From DSSB01 sp046346845 (lineage in GTDB: Bacteria > UBA10199 > DSSB01), in contig JAXMHH010000001.1 in assembly GCA_046346845.1 (NCBI GenBank), positions 124,001-188,000 on the forward strand: 64,000 nt of DNA, in the 5' to 3' direction. The notes under the pieces are model-generated. The model saw only the letters and a list, made by a program, of their open reading frames with translations. It was not told the DNA's origin and searched no databases. Position numbers and translations under genes: made by a program. This document shows positions 17,505 through 26,382 of the stretch, piece after piece. The number at the start of each line of letters is the position of its first letter. The first letter of the stretch is position 1.

Positions 17505-17987
17505 ATGATGGGTGTTAAGCGTCTAATCGCCTTCTTTTCCTTGGGTTTCCTGCTTTCGCTCGCCGCCTGCGGCTCCTCCGAAATGACTCCCGAGGAATAC
17601 AAGAAATACCAAGAATTTTGGGCGGGCTCCTCGCTGCGCTTCGTCACCGGACAAGGCAACGGCACTACCCCGGCTTCTCAAATAGTTTCCGACAAACCCG
17701 TCACCCAGGTGATGCTCCGCGGCACCGCGAAGGTGCCCGGCTATGTCGGCGGCGCCATCGTCCTCGAGGTCCGGGAAGCCGAGGCCTGCGCCGACGGCTA
17801 TTGCCCCGCAACGGGCAAGGCGCCCCTCGCCTCCACCGTCCTCAACGCCCCCGGTTTCTTCAGCCTGGTCGTCCCCTCCCAGGGCCAAAAGGTCAGCCTC
17901 ACGGCCAGCGCCCCCGGCAAGTCCGGACTGCTGTACTTGGGTGAATTGAACTCGGCCGTGGACGGAATCGAACTCACTCTCCAGTAA
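17505..17987 (+). CDS. Putative lipoprotein, paralogue of the preceding gene
   Basis: 160 residues; the signal peptide ends LAAC (lipobox) and is followed by GSSEMTPEEYKKYQ. It shares the CxxGxCPxxGxxxLAxxVLxAPG core with the upstream lipoprotein. The ATG at 17505 follows a GGGAG site; the ATG at 17508 is equally possible. The tail overlaps the convergent TPM gene by 14 bases. Function unknown. Confidence 0.75.
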   Translation: MMGVKRLIAFFSLGFLLSLAACGSSEMTPEEYKKYQEFWAGSSLRFVTGQGNGTTPASQIVSDKPVTQVMLRGTAKVPGYVGGAIVLEVREAEACADGYCPATGKAPLASTVLNAPGFFSLVVPSQGQKVSLTASAPGKSGLLYLGELNSAVDGIELTLQ

Positions 17988-18417
17988 TCTCGTCCTTGAC
18001 CTCGTTGACGTCGTCCGCCCGACGCGGAAAGAAGGCCTTCAGCTTTTCCCCGCAGCGGGCGATACCGGCGCAGAGCCCCTCGACGAAGCGACCCTGATGG
18101 AAGTGCTCGTAGAGCGCGGCGCGGATCTCTTCCCAAAACTCGGCAGGAACCTTCTCGTGGATGCCACGGTCGCCAAGGATCGCGAAGCGACGGTGCTTCA
18201 GCTCGAGCAGGAAGAGGATGCCATTGCGCTCTCGGGTCTTGGTCATGCCGAGTTTTTCGAAGACTTGCTTGCCCTTTTCGAAGAGATCCCCATCGCAGTC
18301 ACGCAGCACGTGAATTCGAATCTCCCCGGAGGTGTTGCCCTCGGCCTCGCGGATGGCCTGCACCAGCCTTTGCTGCTCCTCGGGGCTGAAAAAATCCTTC
18401 GGTTTCTCGCCACGCAT
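17974..18417 (-). CDS. TPM-domain protein without signal peptide
   Basis: 147 residues with the TPM (YgcG-like) core: EGNTSGEIRIHVLRDC, TRERNGILFLLELKHRRFAILGDRGIHEKVP and FHQGRFVEGLCAGI. It has no signal peptide or membrane segment, unlike its upstream neighbour. It completes a lemA-ygcG-TPM operon. TPM domains have been reported as phosphatases in plants and are found beside LemA in bacteria; the bacterial role is not settled. Confidence 0.85.
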   Translation of the reverse strand: MRGEKPKDFFSPEEQQRLVQAIREAEGNTSGEIRIHVLRDCDGDLFEKGKQVFEKLGMTKTRERNGILFLLELKHRRFAILGDRGIHEKVPAEFWEEIRAALYEHFHQGRFVEGLCAGIARCGEKLKAFFPRRADDVNEVKDEITGE

Positions 18418-18420
18418 GGT

Positions 18421-19179
18421 TCACCAACTTCCCGAGGCGCCTCCGCCTCCAAAACTCCCGCCGCCGCTGGAAAATCCCCCGCTCGAACCGCCTCCCCAGC
18501 TGCTGCCGGAAGAACTACCGCCGCCGCTCCACCCGCCCCAGCCGCCCGAATAATAGACCCCGCTGCGATGAATACCAAGCCCCCCTGTAATCCGTCGAAC
18601 CAGGATCAGGATGGCGATCAAGCTCAGCAATACAAACAGGACCGGGATAAACCTCTCCCACTCGGACTCCGGTGCCGCGCGGTATTCCCCGGCGCTGGCC
18701 TTGAGGATGGCCGCAACCCCCGCCTGAATGCCCCCGTCGTAGTCGCCCTGCTTGAAACGCGGTAGGACCTCGTTCGCCAGGATCGACTTGGCCACCGCGT
18801 CGGGGATGGCCCCTTCCAGGCCGTAGCCCACCTCGATGCGCACCTTCCGGTCCCCTTTGGAAACTACCAAGAGAACGCCGTTATTGCGTCCCGATTGCCC
18901 GGGCTTCCATTTTTCGGCGAGGCGGATGGAGAAATCCTCGATGGAGGCCCCCTCGAGGTCGGGAAAGGTAGCGACGATCACTTGATTCGAGGTGTCGCGC
19001 TCGAACTGGGCCAGCTTCGCCTCCAGCGCCTCACGGGAGGCCGCAGCCATGAGGCCGGCCCGGTCGTTGACGTAGTGGTCCGGAACCTCCGGAATGCTGA
19101 CCTGGGCCCAAGAGCCTTGCGCCCAAGCCAATCCCGCCACGGCGAGCAGAAAAAATATTAGAATGCGAACAGACTTCAT
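18421..19179 (-). CDS. YgcG-like TPM-domain protein with Gly/Ser-rich tail
   Basis: 252 residues: a signal peptide (to ~residue 25), a periplasmic TPM domain (YVNDRAGLMAAASREALEAKL, NNGVLLVVSKGDRKVRIEVGYGLEG), one membrane helix (~178-195) and a low-complexity Gly/Ser tail ending SFGGGGASGSW. This domain order is standard for YgcG proteins encoded with LemA. The start overlaps the lemA stop by 4 bases. Confidence 0.88.
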   Translation of the reverse strand: MKSVRILIFFLLAVAGLAWAQGSWAQVSIPEVPDHYVNDRAGLMAAASREALEAKLAQFERDTSNQVIVATFPDLEGASIEDFSIRLAEKWKPGQSGRNNGVLLVVSKGDRKVRIEVGYGLEGAIPDAVAKSILANEVLPRFKQGDYDGGIQAGVAAILKASAGEYRAAPESEWERFIPVLFVLLSLIAILILVRRITGGLGIHRSGVYYSGGWGGWSGGGSSSGSSWGGGSSGGFSSGGGSFGGGGASGSW

Positions 19180-19805
19180 GGGCCACTGGGCGCGGGAGCC
19201 GGCTTACTGAAGTCCACCTTTGGCGCCTGGGCCGCGCCCGCCTCCGCTTGGAAATAGGGCCGCGCCGCGAAGCCGCTTAAGGAAGCCACCAGCGACTCGG
19301 GGAAACGACGGATGGCCGTGTTATAGGTCTGGGCGGTCTCGTTGAAGCGGCGGCGCTCGACGGCGATGCGGTTCTCGGTGCCCTCCAACTGGGCCTGGAG
19401 CTCGAGGAAGTTCTGGTTGGCCTTCAATTCGGGATAGCGTTCGACCACCACCATCAAGCGGCTCAAGGCCGAGGACAGGACCCCTTGGGCCGCCTGGAAT
19501 TTCTCGAAGGCCTGGGGATCGTTGATGGCCCCCTGGAGGGCGCCCTGGGAGATCTGCGTGGCTTGGGAGCGCGCTTCGATCACCTTCTGCAGGGTTTCCT
19601 GCTCGAAGTTGGCAACGCCCTTGACCGTCGCGACCAGATTGGGGATCAGGTCGAGGCGCCGCTGGTAGACGTTTTCGACCTGCGACCAGCTGGATTTTAC
19701 CTGCTCGTCCAAGGTGACCAATTGGTTGCGCGTGCGGATGAACCACATCACGGGGATCAGGACCACCAGGGCAAGCACGACGAGAAAGACCAAAAATTTC
19801 TTCAT
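19176..19805 (-). CDS. LemA family protein
   Basis: 209 residues: a single N-terminal membrane helix, then the LemA helical domain with the signature VKSSWSQVENVYQRRLDLIPNLVATVKG and ending AIRRFPESLVASLSGFAARPYF. LemA proteins sit in the inner membrane with an external N-terminus and usually pair with YgcG/TPM proteins, as here. Function is unclear. It is the first gene of a three-gene leftward operon. Confidence 0.93.
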   Translation of the reverse strand: MKKFLVFLVVLALVVLIPVMWFIRTRNQLVTLDEQVKSSWSQVENVYQRRLDLIPNLVATVKGVANFEQETLQKVIEARSQATQISQGALQGAINDPQAFEKFQAAQGVLSSALSRLMVVVERYPELKANQNFLELQAQLEGTENRIAVERRRFNETAQTYNTAIRRFPESLVASLSGFAARPYFQAEAGAAQAPKVDFSKPAPAPSGP

Positions 19806-19957
19806 AGGGACCCTCCGAGACCTTTATGTACAGCAGGCCCCACCGTTCGCCAAGCAAATGGTTAAGACCCTGGGAAGGCAGCGCCCTAAGATTGCTTGCT
19901 TTCGCCCAGGCTTCAGCATAAAGCAGGGCCGCTAAAACCCTATCCTAGGAGGCTGCT

Positions 19958-20143
19958 ATGGCGGAAGTATTGGTGGTTGCTTCGAAAATCAAAAAATACA
20001 TCAAGGACAAGGCGGGCATGAACACCTCGGCCAACACCATGGACGCCCTCACCCAATTGGTCACCCGGACCCTCGACCAGGCCATCGAAAGCGCCAAGGC
20101 CGAGGGGCGCAAGACGGTCATGGACCGCGACGTGAAAATTTAA
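19958..20143 (+). CDS. Bacterial histone-fold DNA-binding protein (Bd0055-like)
   Basis: 61 residues opening MAEVLVVASKIKKYIKDKAG, like the short histone of Bdellovibrio (Bd0055). Three helices can be drawn: ~5-17, a long central helix ~26-49 and a short C-terminal one. The histone-fold RKT/D motif is present (R51-K52-T53, D58 in RKTVMDRDV). Such proteins dimerise; the Bdellovibrio protein binds and bends DNA rather than wrapping it. A strong AGGAGG ribosome site precedes the ATG, suggesting good expression. It appears to be a single-gene transcript. Confidence 0.82.
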   Translation: MAEVLVVASKIKKYIKDKAGMNTSANTMDALTQLVTRTLDQAIESAKAEGRKTVMDRDVKI

Positions 20144-20264
20144 TGGACTTGGGCGGGAAAGTACCGTTATACCCGCCGCGCCTAATTCGGAAAAAAGACT
20201 GTTAATTCAGCAATTTTGCCCATAATAAGGGCTGTCGGAATACCCTGTTCAGGAGGTTGAATTC

Positions 20265-22256
20265 ATGTATCCGGTTGCCGTAGGCCTGATTCTGCTCGTC
20301 GGGATGGCCTTTTTCTCCTACACGATGAGAAACCGTATCGCCATTCTCAAAATAGCGAAGGGTAAAGATTGGCGTTTTGAGAAGGTTACCGAGCGGATCA
20401 AGGCCCTCTTCACCTACGCCTTCGGTCAGAAGCGGATGATGAACCGCAAGCGCGAATTCTGGCCCGGCCTCTGGCACGCCTTCATCTTTTGGGGATTCTG
20501 CATCCTCTCCATCCGGACTGTCACCCTCTTCGGCCAAGGCTTCTCGCCGGGATTCCACCTGCCGGGTTTCGACGGCGCCTTGGGCAATTTTTACAACCTC
20601 AATAAAGATATCTTCACCGTCTTGGTGTTTTCGGGCTGCTGTTTCTTCCTGATCCGCCGCTTTTTCACCAAGCCGGACCGGATCTCCCTCTCGGTCGAGG
20701 GCTGGGCCATCCTCTTCACCATCATGAGCCTGATGGTCACTGAATGGCTCTACGACGGCGGCCAGATCGCCCTTGGGAACCACCATCCCGATCCCCTCTG
20801 GGCCCCCGTAGGCATCGCCGCCTCCAAGGTCATTCAGGCCTTCGGCTGGCAGCCTTCCACCACCCACGCGGTCAGCATCGGCTCTTACTTCATTCACTTG
20901 GCCCTGATCCTGGGCTTTTTGAATTTCCTCCCCTACGGGAAGCATTTTCACATCATCACCAGCTTGCCCAACGTCTTCATGCGCAACCTCAAGCCTTACG
21001 GCGCGCTGAACCCCATCAATCTGGAGGACGAGAACGCCACCACCTTCGGCATCGACAAGATCCACGAGTTCAGCTGGAAAGACGTGATGGACATGTACAC
21101 CTGCACCGAGTGCGGCCGCTGTACCTCGCAATGTCCCGCCTACAACACCGACAAGCCGCTGAACCCCAAGCAGTTCCTGATCGAGCTGAAGGATTTCGTG
21201 GTCCACAACTCCGACAAGCTGGTCGACGCCCCGCAAGAAAAAAAGGACGAGGTCCTGGGCAAGTCGCTGGTCCCCGAGGTCATCGACCCCGAGATCCTCT
21301 GGAGCTGCACCACCTGCCGCGCCTGCGAGGAGGCCTGCCCCGTTTTCATCGAGTACGTGCAAAAGATCGTCGACATGCGCCGGCACCTGGTCTTGGTGCG
21401 CGGGGAATTCCCCGCCGAGGCCCAGGCCACCCTGCGCAACATCGAAAACAACGGCAATCCCTGGGGCATCGGCTTCGACGAGCGCGCCAATTGGGCCAAG
21501 GGCCTGGGCGTGGCGACCTTGGCGGAAAAGCCCGAGGTTGAGGTCCTTTACTGGGTCGGCTGCGCGGGCTCCTTCGACGACCGCAACAAGAAGGTCAGCA
21601 CCGCGGTGGTCAAGATCCTGCAAGAGGCCAAGATCGAATTCGCCATCCTGGGGCCCGAAGAGACCTGCACCGGCGATCCGGCCCGGCGCATCGGCAACGA
21701 GTACCTGTTCCAGACCTTGGCCAAGCAGAACATCGAAACCATGGGACGCTACAAATTCAAGACCGTCCTGTCGCAGTGCCCCCACTGCTTCAACACGATC
21801 AAGAACGAATACCCGCAGTTCGGCGGCAATTTCGAGGTGGTCCACCACACCGATTTCATCAAGCGGCTGATCGACCAGGGAAGGATCAAACCTCAGAAGA
21901 ACCTGGACGAGAAGCTCACCTACCACGACAGCTGCTACCTGGGCCGTTACAACAATATCTACGACCAACCGCGGGACATCCTGAAGAACATCCCGGGCGC
22001 CAAGTACGAAGACGCCGAGCTCTCGAAATCGACGGGCCGCTGCTGCGGCGCGGGCGGCGGGCGCATGTGGATGGAAGAGCGACTGGGCGAGCGCGTCAAC
22101 CACAAGCGGCTGGACGACCTGATGACCGTGCAACCGCAGACCATCGCCGCGGCCTGTCCCTTCTGCATGACCATGATCACCGACGCCGCGCGCGACAAGC
22201 ACATCGAGATCAAGACCAAGGACGTCGCCGAAATCGTCGCCGATTCGCTCGGCTAG
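20265..22256 (+). CDS. Membrane-anchored HdrD-like Fe-S oxidoreductase
   Basis: 663 residues. The N-terminal third has NarI-like membrane helices with His residues that may bind heme b (e.g. FWPGLWHAFIFWG). Two 4Fe-4S ferredoxin motifs follow (CTECGRCTSQCP; CTTCRACEEACP) and then two CCG domains (CPHCFNT ... SCYLGRYNNIY; GRCCGAGGGRMW). This architecture is typical of oxidoreductases thought to pass electrons between EtfAB and membrane quinone in fatty-acid oxidation. No etf gene is in this window, so the partner is inferred. An AGGAGG site precedes the ATG at 20265. Confidence 0.88.
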   Translation: MYPVAVGLILLVGMAFFSYTMRNRIAILKIAKGKDWRFEKVTERIKALFTYAFGQKRMMNRKREFWPGLWHAFIFWGFCILSIRTVTLFGQGFSPGFHLPGFDGALGNFYNLNKDIFTVLVFSGCCFFLIRRFFTKPDRISLSVEGWAILFTIMSLMVTEWLYDGGQIALGNHHPDPLWAPVGIAASKVIQAFGWQPSTTHAVSIGSYFIHLALILGFLNFLPYGKHFHIITSLPNVFMRNLKPYGALNPINLEDENATTFGIDKIHEFSWKDVMDMYTCTECGRCTSQCPAYNTDKPLNPKQFLIELKDFVVHNSDKLVDAPQEKKDEVLGKSLVPEVIDPEILWSCTTCRACEEACPVFIEYVQKIVDMRRHLVLVRGEFPAEAQATLRNIENNGNPWGIGFDERANWAKGLGVATLAEKPEVEVLYWVGCAGSFDDRNKKVSTAVVKILQEAKIEFAILGPEETCTGDPARRIGNEYLFQTLAKQNIETMGRYKFKTVLSQCPHCFNTIKNEYPQFGGNFEVVHHTDFIKRLIDQGRIKPQKNLDEKLTYHDSCYLGRYNNIYDQPRDILKNIPGAKYEDAELSKSTGRCCGAGGGRMWMEERLGERVNHKRLDDLMTVQPQTIAAACPFCMTMITDAARDKHIEIKTKDVAEIVADSLG

Positions 22257-22258
22257 AA

Positions 22259-22305
22259 CTTGAAAAACTGCCGGTGCCTGGGCCAAACCGCGGCGAATTT
22301 GAGCG
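22259..22305 (-). repeat. Decayed copy of the D-type MITE-like repeat
   Basis: Directly after the Fe-S gene stop, the first 32 bases match one end of the repeat at 44439-44544 (read in reverse) at about 27 positions, including TTGAAAAAC, CCGGTGC and TGGGCCAA. The other half is too diverged to align with confidence. Confidence 0.55.
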
Positions 22306-22347
22306 GATTTCCTCCATGGCCTGGCCCATAGCATTGGTTTTAAGCCC

Positions 22348-23166
22348 ATGCCTCCCATCAAGGTCTATCTTCAGGTGGCCCTAATCGCCCTGGCCGGTCT
22401 CTGGATCGCGGGGTTTCTGGTCCTTCGCCTGGGACGCTCCCTGCGAAATCGCAAAGCCGAGGCGATGCTCGGTTACGCCCTTGCCTTGCTCGCCTTCGCG
22501 GCTCTGGGCTGGGGCCTGGCCGCCGCCTTCATCCCCTGCTTTCCCGGTTTTGGGTCCGCGCTTTGCCAGGGGCCTAGCCGGGAGAAATGGATCGCACTCA
22601 CCTTTGACGACGGGCCCAACGAACCCTTCACTTCGCAAATCCTGGATATCCTCGAGGCGAAACAGGTCCCCGCCGCCTTTTTCACTCTCGGCAATAGCAT
22701 CTCGCGAAACCCCGAGGTGGTGGCGCGGATGCGCCGATCCGGTTTCACCGTCGGAAATCACACCCAGGACCATCGGCCGCTGTGGAACCTGTCCTCGGCG
22801 GAGATCGCCTCCGAGATTGAAAGTTGGGAGCGGGCCATGGCGCCGTTCGGGATCCCTTCCCCCAAGCTCTTCCGCTCCCCCCATGGTTGGAAATCCCCTT
22901 TTCTCAGCAAGATCCTGGAGGACAAGGGCTATCGTCTGATTGGCTGGACCCGAGGCGTCTGGGACACGGACAACCCCGGAGAGGAGGTATTACTCTCGCG
23001 CATCACCGCAAGGCCGACCCCTGGCATGATCCTCCTGCTGCACGATGGAATCAACGGAGTGCCCGGCGCCGACCGCAGCCAGTTGGTGCGCGTCCTCCCA
23101 CGGATCATCGATGATTATCGTGCTCAAGGTTTCCGCTTCGTGAGCCTCGGCGAGATGCTGCCGTAA
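22348..23166 (+). CDS. Polysaccharide deacetylase (NodB-domain) membrane protein
   Basis: 272 residues with two N-terminal hydrophobic segments (~5-25, 38-60) and a NodB deacetylase domain. Motifs: TFDDGPNEPFTS (catalytic base and metal Asp), NHTQDH (metal His-x3-His), RSPHGW and LLLHDG. It probably removes acetyl groups from a cell-envelope glycan such as peptidoglycan, on the periplasmic side. The exact substrate is not visible. Confidence 0.88.
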   Translation: MPPIKVYLQVALIALAGLWIAGFLVLRLGRSLRNRKAEAMLGYALALLAFAALGWGLAAAFIPCFPGFGSALCQGPSREKWIALTFDDGPNEPFTSQILDILEAKQVPAAFFTLGNSISRNPEVVARMRRSGFTVGNHTQDHRPLWNLSSAEIASEIESWERAMAPFGIPSPKLFRSPHGWKSPFLSKILEDKGYRLIGWTRGVWDTDNPGEEVLLSRITARPTPGMILLLHDGINGVPGADRSQLVRVLPRIIDDYRAQGFRFVSLGEMLP

Positions 23167-23187
23167 GCGTGGGGGTAAGAGAAAGGC

Positions 23188-23838
23188 CTAACCCAGCTTG
23201 CCGGCCTTGGAGTCGAAGGCGCGTTCCAAGCAAACTTGCAGTCGGGCGCGGACCTCCGGGATCGAATAGGAGCGGCCGGTCTCGCGACTCAGCGAGGTCA
23301 TCCGGCAGTCCGGTATTCCGCAAGGGATAATCACCTCGAAATCATCCAGGTCCGGGGCGACGTTCAGGGCGATGCCGTTCATGCTCACGCCCCGGTCGAC
23401 GGCTAGGCCGATGGAAGCGATCTTGCGCCCCTCCACCCATACCCCGGGAAATTCAGGGTCGCCTTGGGCGCGAACCCCGAATTGGACCAGGGTTTCCACC
23501 ACAGCGGCCTCGATGCGGCGGACGAAGTCCGGGATGCCGAGGCGCCGCTCCCGCAGGGAAACAATAAAATAAGCCACCAATTGCCCCGGACCGTGGTAGG
23601 TCAGCTTCCCTCCCCGCCCGGCGTCCTCGATGGAGAAGCCGCGTTCTAGCAATTCCGCGGGGGCCACCCGAAAATCCTCGTCGGCCGGCCGGCGCCCGCG
23701 GGTGATGACGCGAGGATGCTCGGTGAACAGCACCGTATCGCCGATCTCTCCCGCCTGGCGGCGGCGGCGCAGCTCCTTTTGGTAGGCCAAGGCCTCGGCA
23801 AAGGGCATCCGGCCGAGATTTTGGAAATCGAGGGGCAT
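23188..23838 (-). CDS. lipB: Octanoyl-[ACP]:protein N-octanoyltransferase LipB
   Basis: 216 residues. It moves octanoate from acyl carrier protein to lipoyl domains in lipoate synthesis. The signature GGKLTYHGPGQLVAYFIVSL and the catalytic Cys in IIPCGIPDCRMTSL are present. It lies 3' of the phosphoesterase gene with no gap, so both probably belong to a pgsA-phosphoesterase-lipB transcript. No lipA is in the window. Confidence 0.95.
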   Translation of the reverse strand: MPLDFQNLGRMPFAEALAYQKELRRRRQAGEIGDTVLFTEHPRVITRGRRPADEDFRVAPAELLERGFSIEDAGRGGKLTYHGPGQLVAYFIVSLRERRLGIPDFVRRIEAAVVETLVQFGVRAQGDPEFPGVWVEGRKIASIGLAVDRGVSMNGIALNVAPDLDDFEVIIPCGIPDCRMTSLSRETGRSYSIPEVRARLQVCLERAFDSKAGKLG

Positions 23839-24930
23839 TCAATACACCAGTTCCTCGACCACGTTAGTATGCCCCTTCCATTCCTTCAAGCTCCCCCGCG
23901 GGACGTCCTGCTTGTCGTAATCGATCTGGACGAAGGTCAGGCGGAGGATCCTCCCCAGAGTCCCGACCTCGAGGCTGATCTTTTCGTTCCAGGTGCCGGT
24001 GTTGAAGTACTCCTTGCCCGGCGCGAACCTCATGTAGACGTGCTGGTGGGTGTGACCGAACACGACGATCCGGCAATCCTTGTGGGTGAGCAGGATGCGC
24101 TTGGCCTCCTTGTGCAGCTTGGGGTGGACGGTCGTCTCCCGAAGGATGCGCAGCACCTGCCCCACCGTCAATTGGCGGGCCGGATTGGGGCTAAGGATGA
24201 ATTTGAAGAACCAGACGGCGATCTTGAACGCGCTGCGAATCGCAAACCAGGTGTCGTGGATCAGGGCCCAGCGTTGGTACATGGCGAAGGGGTAGACCTT
24301 GTCGATATAGGGCCGCTCCTTCTTGATCTCGTTGAGGTAGTGGATCAGGAAAAAACTCCCAAAGGGCAGATTGATGATCGGCTCGGGGAGGTCTTTGTTG
24401 AGGAAATACTGCTTTCGGTTGTAGCGGTTGTCGGCGAGGTATTGGTTGCCGTGCTCGACGTGGACGCCGTCGAAATAATAGGCCTCCATCACGAATTTCA
24501 CGCGGCCCCCCAGGCGAAGCCGGAGGGTCTCCTGGACCCCTTCCCAGAGCAGGCCGGGGTCGTGGTTGCCCAGGATGAAGGTGACGGAGTGGTGAGGTTC
24601 CCGGGAGAACTCCGCCAGCTTTTCGAAAAGCTCCTCATGCCCCTTGAGGATGCGCATGGTCTTATGGAGGGCGTCGGACTCGGTGATGACGTCGGTGAAC
24701 TTATCCCGGTAATCCACTTGCAGGAGGTTGAAGAAGTCTCCGTTGATGATCAGCTCGACCTCGGCCTTCCGGTAAGGCCCCTGGCAGTGGTAGTCGAGAA
24801 ACTCGATGAATTGGCGGTCGGCGCTGAAGTCCTCCAACAGGTTGGGACTCCCGTCCGGGAGGTGCCTGCCCTTGCCCAGGTGAAAGTCACTGATGATCAG
24901 TTTAGTCCTTTTTAAGGGGAAGATCGGCAT
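23839..24930 (-). CDS. Calcineurin-like metallophosphoesterase
   Basis: 363 residues. Metal-site motifs in order: D15-x-H17 (ISDFHLGKG), INGDFFNLL, LGNHDPG, and the C-terminal GHTHQHV. The N-terminal layout recalls UDP-2,3-diacylglucosamine hydrolases (LpxH-like), but the protein is longer and the identity is not certain. A basic, aromatic region (~200-265) may contact membrane. The ATG at 24930 is chosen for its GACGGGAAT ribosome site and family start; it overlaps the end of pgsA by 29 bases. Confidence 0.78.
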   Translation of the reverse strand: MPIFPLKRTKLIISDFHLGKGRHLPDGSPNLLEDFSADRQFIEFLDYHCQGPYRKAEVELIINGDFFNLLQVDYRDKFTDVITESDALHKTMRILKGHEELFEKLAEFSREPHHSVTFILGNHDPGLLWEGVQETLRLRLGGRVKFVMEAYYFDGVHVEHGNQYLADNRYNRKQYFLNKDLPEPIINLPFGSFFLIHYLNEIKKERPYIDKVYPFAMYQRWALIHDTWFAIRSAFKIAVWFFKFILSPNPARQLTVGQVLRILRETTVHPKLHKEAKRILLTHKDCRIVVFGHTHQHVYMRFAPGKEYFNTGTWNEKISLEVGTLGRILRLTFVQIDYDKQDVPRGSLKEWKGHTNVVEELVY

Positions 24931-25510
24931 ATTCCCGTCCGGCATGCAGGATCTGGATGCCAATCCTAGTGTACTGGATTCCGGAGGCGACTGTCATGCC
25001 TGCACAGACATAGATCACCCAGCCCAGGAGCCTGGCCACCAGGCCCTCATAAGGCAAGAGGAAGCCCGGCCGCTCGGCCCGGAGAAAGGTCAGGAGAAAG
25101 GCCAAAAAGATGGTGAATAGCTGAAAAAAGGTGTTCAGCTTGCTGAGCCGGGTGGGCTTGAAATAGAGCCTTTTTTTCAGCTGCTTGAGGATCAGCGTCC
25201 CCCCGACGATCACCAAGTCCCGGGCGATCACCAGGGCGCTTAGCCAGGCCGGCACCAAGCGGCTCAGGGCCAGGACGATGAAGGTGACGAGCATCAATAG
25301 CTTGTCGGCGGCGGGGTCTAGAATCGAGCCCAGGGTGGTCTTTTTTTGGAGCTTGCGGGCCAGGTAGCCGTCGATCACGTCGGTCATCCCCGTCACCACG
25401 AAGACCATTAACGCGACGCGGTAGGAACCATTCAAAAAATAGTAGGTAAAGACCGGGACCAATAAGATGCGGAGCAGCGTCAGGGAATTGGGTAAATTGA
25501 AGATTTGCAT
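24902..25510 (-). CDS. pgsA: CDP-diacylglycerol-glycerol-3-phosphate 3-phosphatidyltransferase PgsA
   Basis: 202 residues with several membrane helices and the CDP-alcohol phosphotransferase motif DG-x2-AR-x8-G-x3-D-x3-D, seen as DGYLARKLQKKTTLGSILDP followed by AAD. It makes phosphatidylglycerophosphate at the inner membrane. The N-terminus MQIFNLPNSLTLLRILLVP fits the family, so the ATG at 25510 is used rather than the GTG at 25534. Confidence 0.92.
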   Translation of the reverse strand: MQIFNLPNSLTLLRILLVPVFTYYFLNGSYRVALMVFVVTGMTDVIDGYLARKLQKKTTLGSILDPAADKLLMLVTFIVLALSRLVPAWLSALVIARDLVIVGGTLILKQLKKRLYFKPTRLSKLNTFFQLFTIFLAFLLTFLRAERPGFLLPYEGLVARLLGWVIYVCAGMTVASGIQYTRIGIQILHAGREYADLPLKKD

Positions 25511-25592
25511 GAAGGACTTTAACTCAGGATGCACCCCAAGGGTCTACCCCTGGTCTTAAAGAAGTTCTGGGGGGAGGTCAAACCAAAATGCC

Positions 25593-25620
25593 TTGACAGT
25601 CCCGGGACTTCTGTTAGTTT
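25593..25620 (+). promoter_or_regulatory. Candidate sigma-70 promoter for the CsgG-like gene
   Basis: A perfect TTGACA at 25593-25598 is followed after 16 bases by TAGTTT at 25615-25620, a weak -10 box. The predicted transcript start leaves a ~30-base leader containing the AAGGAGGA ribosome site. The -10 match is poor, so confidence is moderate. Confidence 0.4.
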
Positions 25621-25657
25621 TCCAAAAATTTTTTCCACCCCTGTAAGGAGGATTTCT

Positions 25658-26359
25658 ATGAAAAAGTGGTTCACGGTGGCTTCGGCCCTAGTCCTGGCGG
25701 CTGGAACGGTCGCGGGGCTCTCGCGCTCGGCGGAGGCCAAAAAGAAGGAATATCCGGCTTGTACGAATCGGCCGACGGTGGCGGTCGACCAATTCCGCAC
25801 CGAAAACATCTACATCGGTTGGGATGAGTTCGCCGGCAACGCCCGCGACGTCGTCGTCAACGAGTTGACCAACTCGGGCTGTTTCCGCGTGGTTGAGCGC
25901 GGCGGCTACGGGGTCGGCGAAGGCTATGAGCGCGAGCAATTCCTCCAAGGCAGCGGTAGGGCCCGCAAGGGCCAGAAGGCGGCCAAGGGCGGCAACGTCA
26001 CCCTCGCCTCCCGTCTCGTCCAGTTCGCCCTCACCGGCGTCTCGAAAGACAACATCGGCGGCAGCTTCGGCGGTATGGGCTTTGGCCACGGCGGCTTCGG
26101 TTTAGGTGCGGTCGCTCCCAAGTCCTCGACCATCCGCATGACCTGCCGCATCTATGACTCTTCGACCAGCGAAGTCCTCGCCTCCACAGAGGTCCAAAAG
26201 AGCAAATTCGACATCGGCGTCTTGGGCGCCGGCGCCGGCAACTCCCTGGGCTTCGGCGGCGACTTTTTCTACAAGACGCCGGTCGGCAAGACCATCTCCG
26301 AGATGATCCATGACTGCTCGGTGGAGCTGGCCAAGCGGACCCAAAATCTGCCGGAGTAA
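25658..26359 (+). CDS. Exported CsgG-like protein
   Basis: 233 residues with a cleavable signal peptide (to SAEA, ~residue 24). The start of the mature protein, TVAVDQFRTENIY and ARDVVVNELTNSGCFRVVERGG, follows the CsgG/curli-secretion pattern of an NTP-fold-like domain. A Gly/Phe-rich insert (~140-160) lies mid-protein. CsgG-family proteins form outer-membrane pores or act as envelope assembly factors; no curli genes are nearby and there is no lipobox, so pore formation is unproven. A strong AAGGAGG precedes the ATG; a terminator follows. Confidence 0.68.
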   Translation: MKKWFTVASALVLAAGTVAGLSRSAEAKKKEYPACTNRPTVAVDQFRTENIYIGWDEFAGNARDVVVNELTNSGCFRVVERGGYGVGEGYEREQFLQGSGRARKGQKAAKGGNVTLASRLVQFALTGVSKDNIGGSFGGMGFGHGGFGLGAVAPKSSTIRMTCRIYDSSTSEVLASTEVQKSKFDIGVLGAGAGNSLGFGGDFFYKTPVGKTISEMIHDCSVELAKRTQNLPE

Positions 26360-26382
26360 TCTTCAGGATTAAAAAGTTATTA

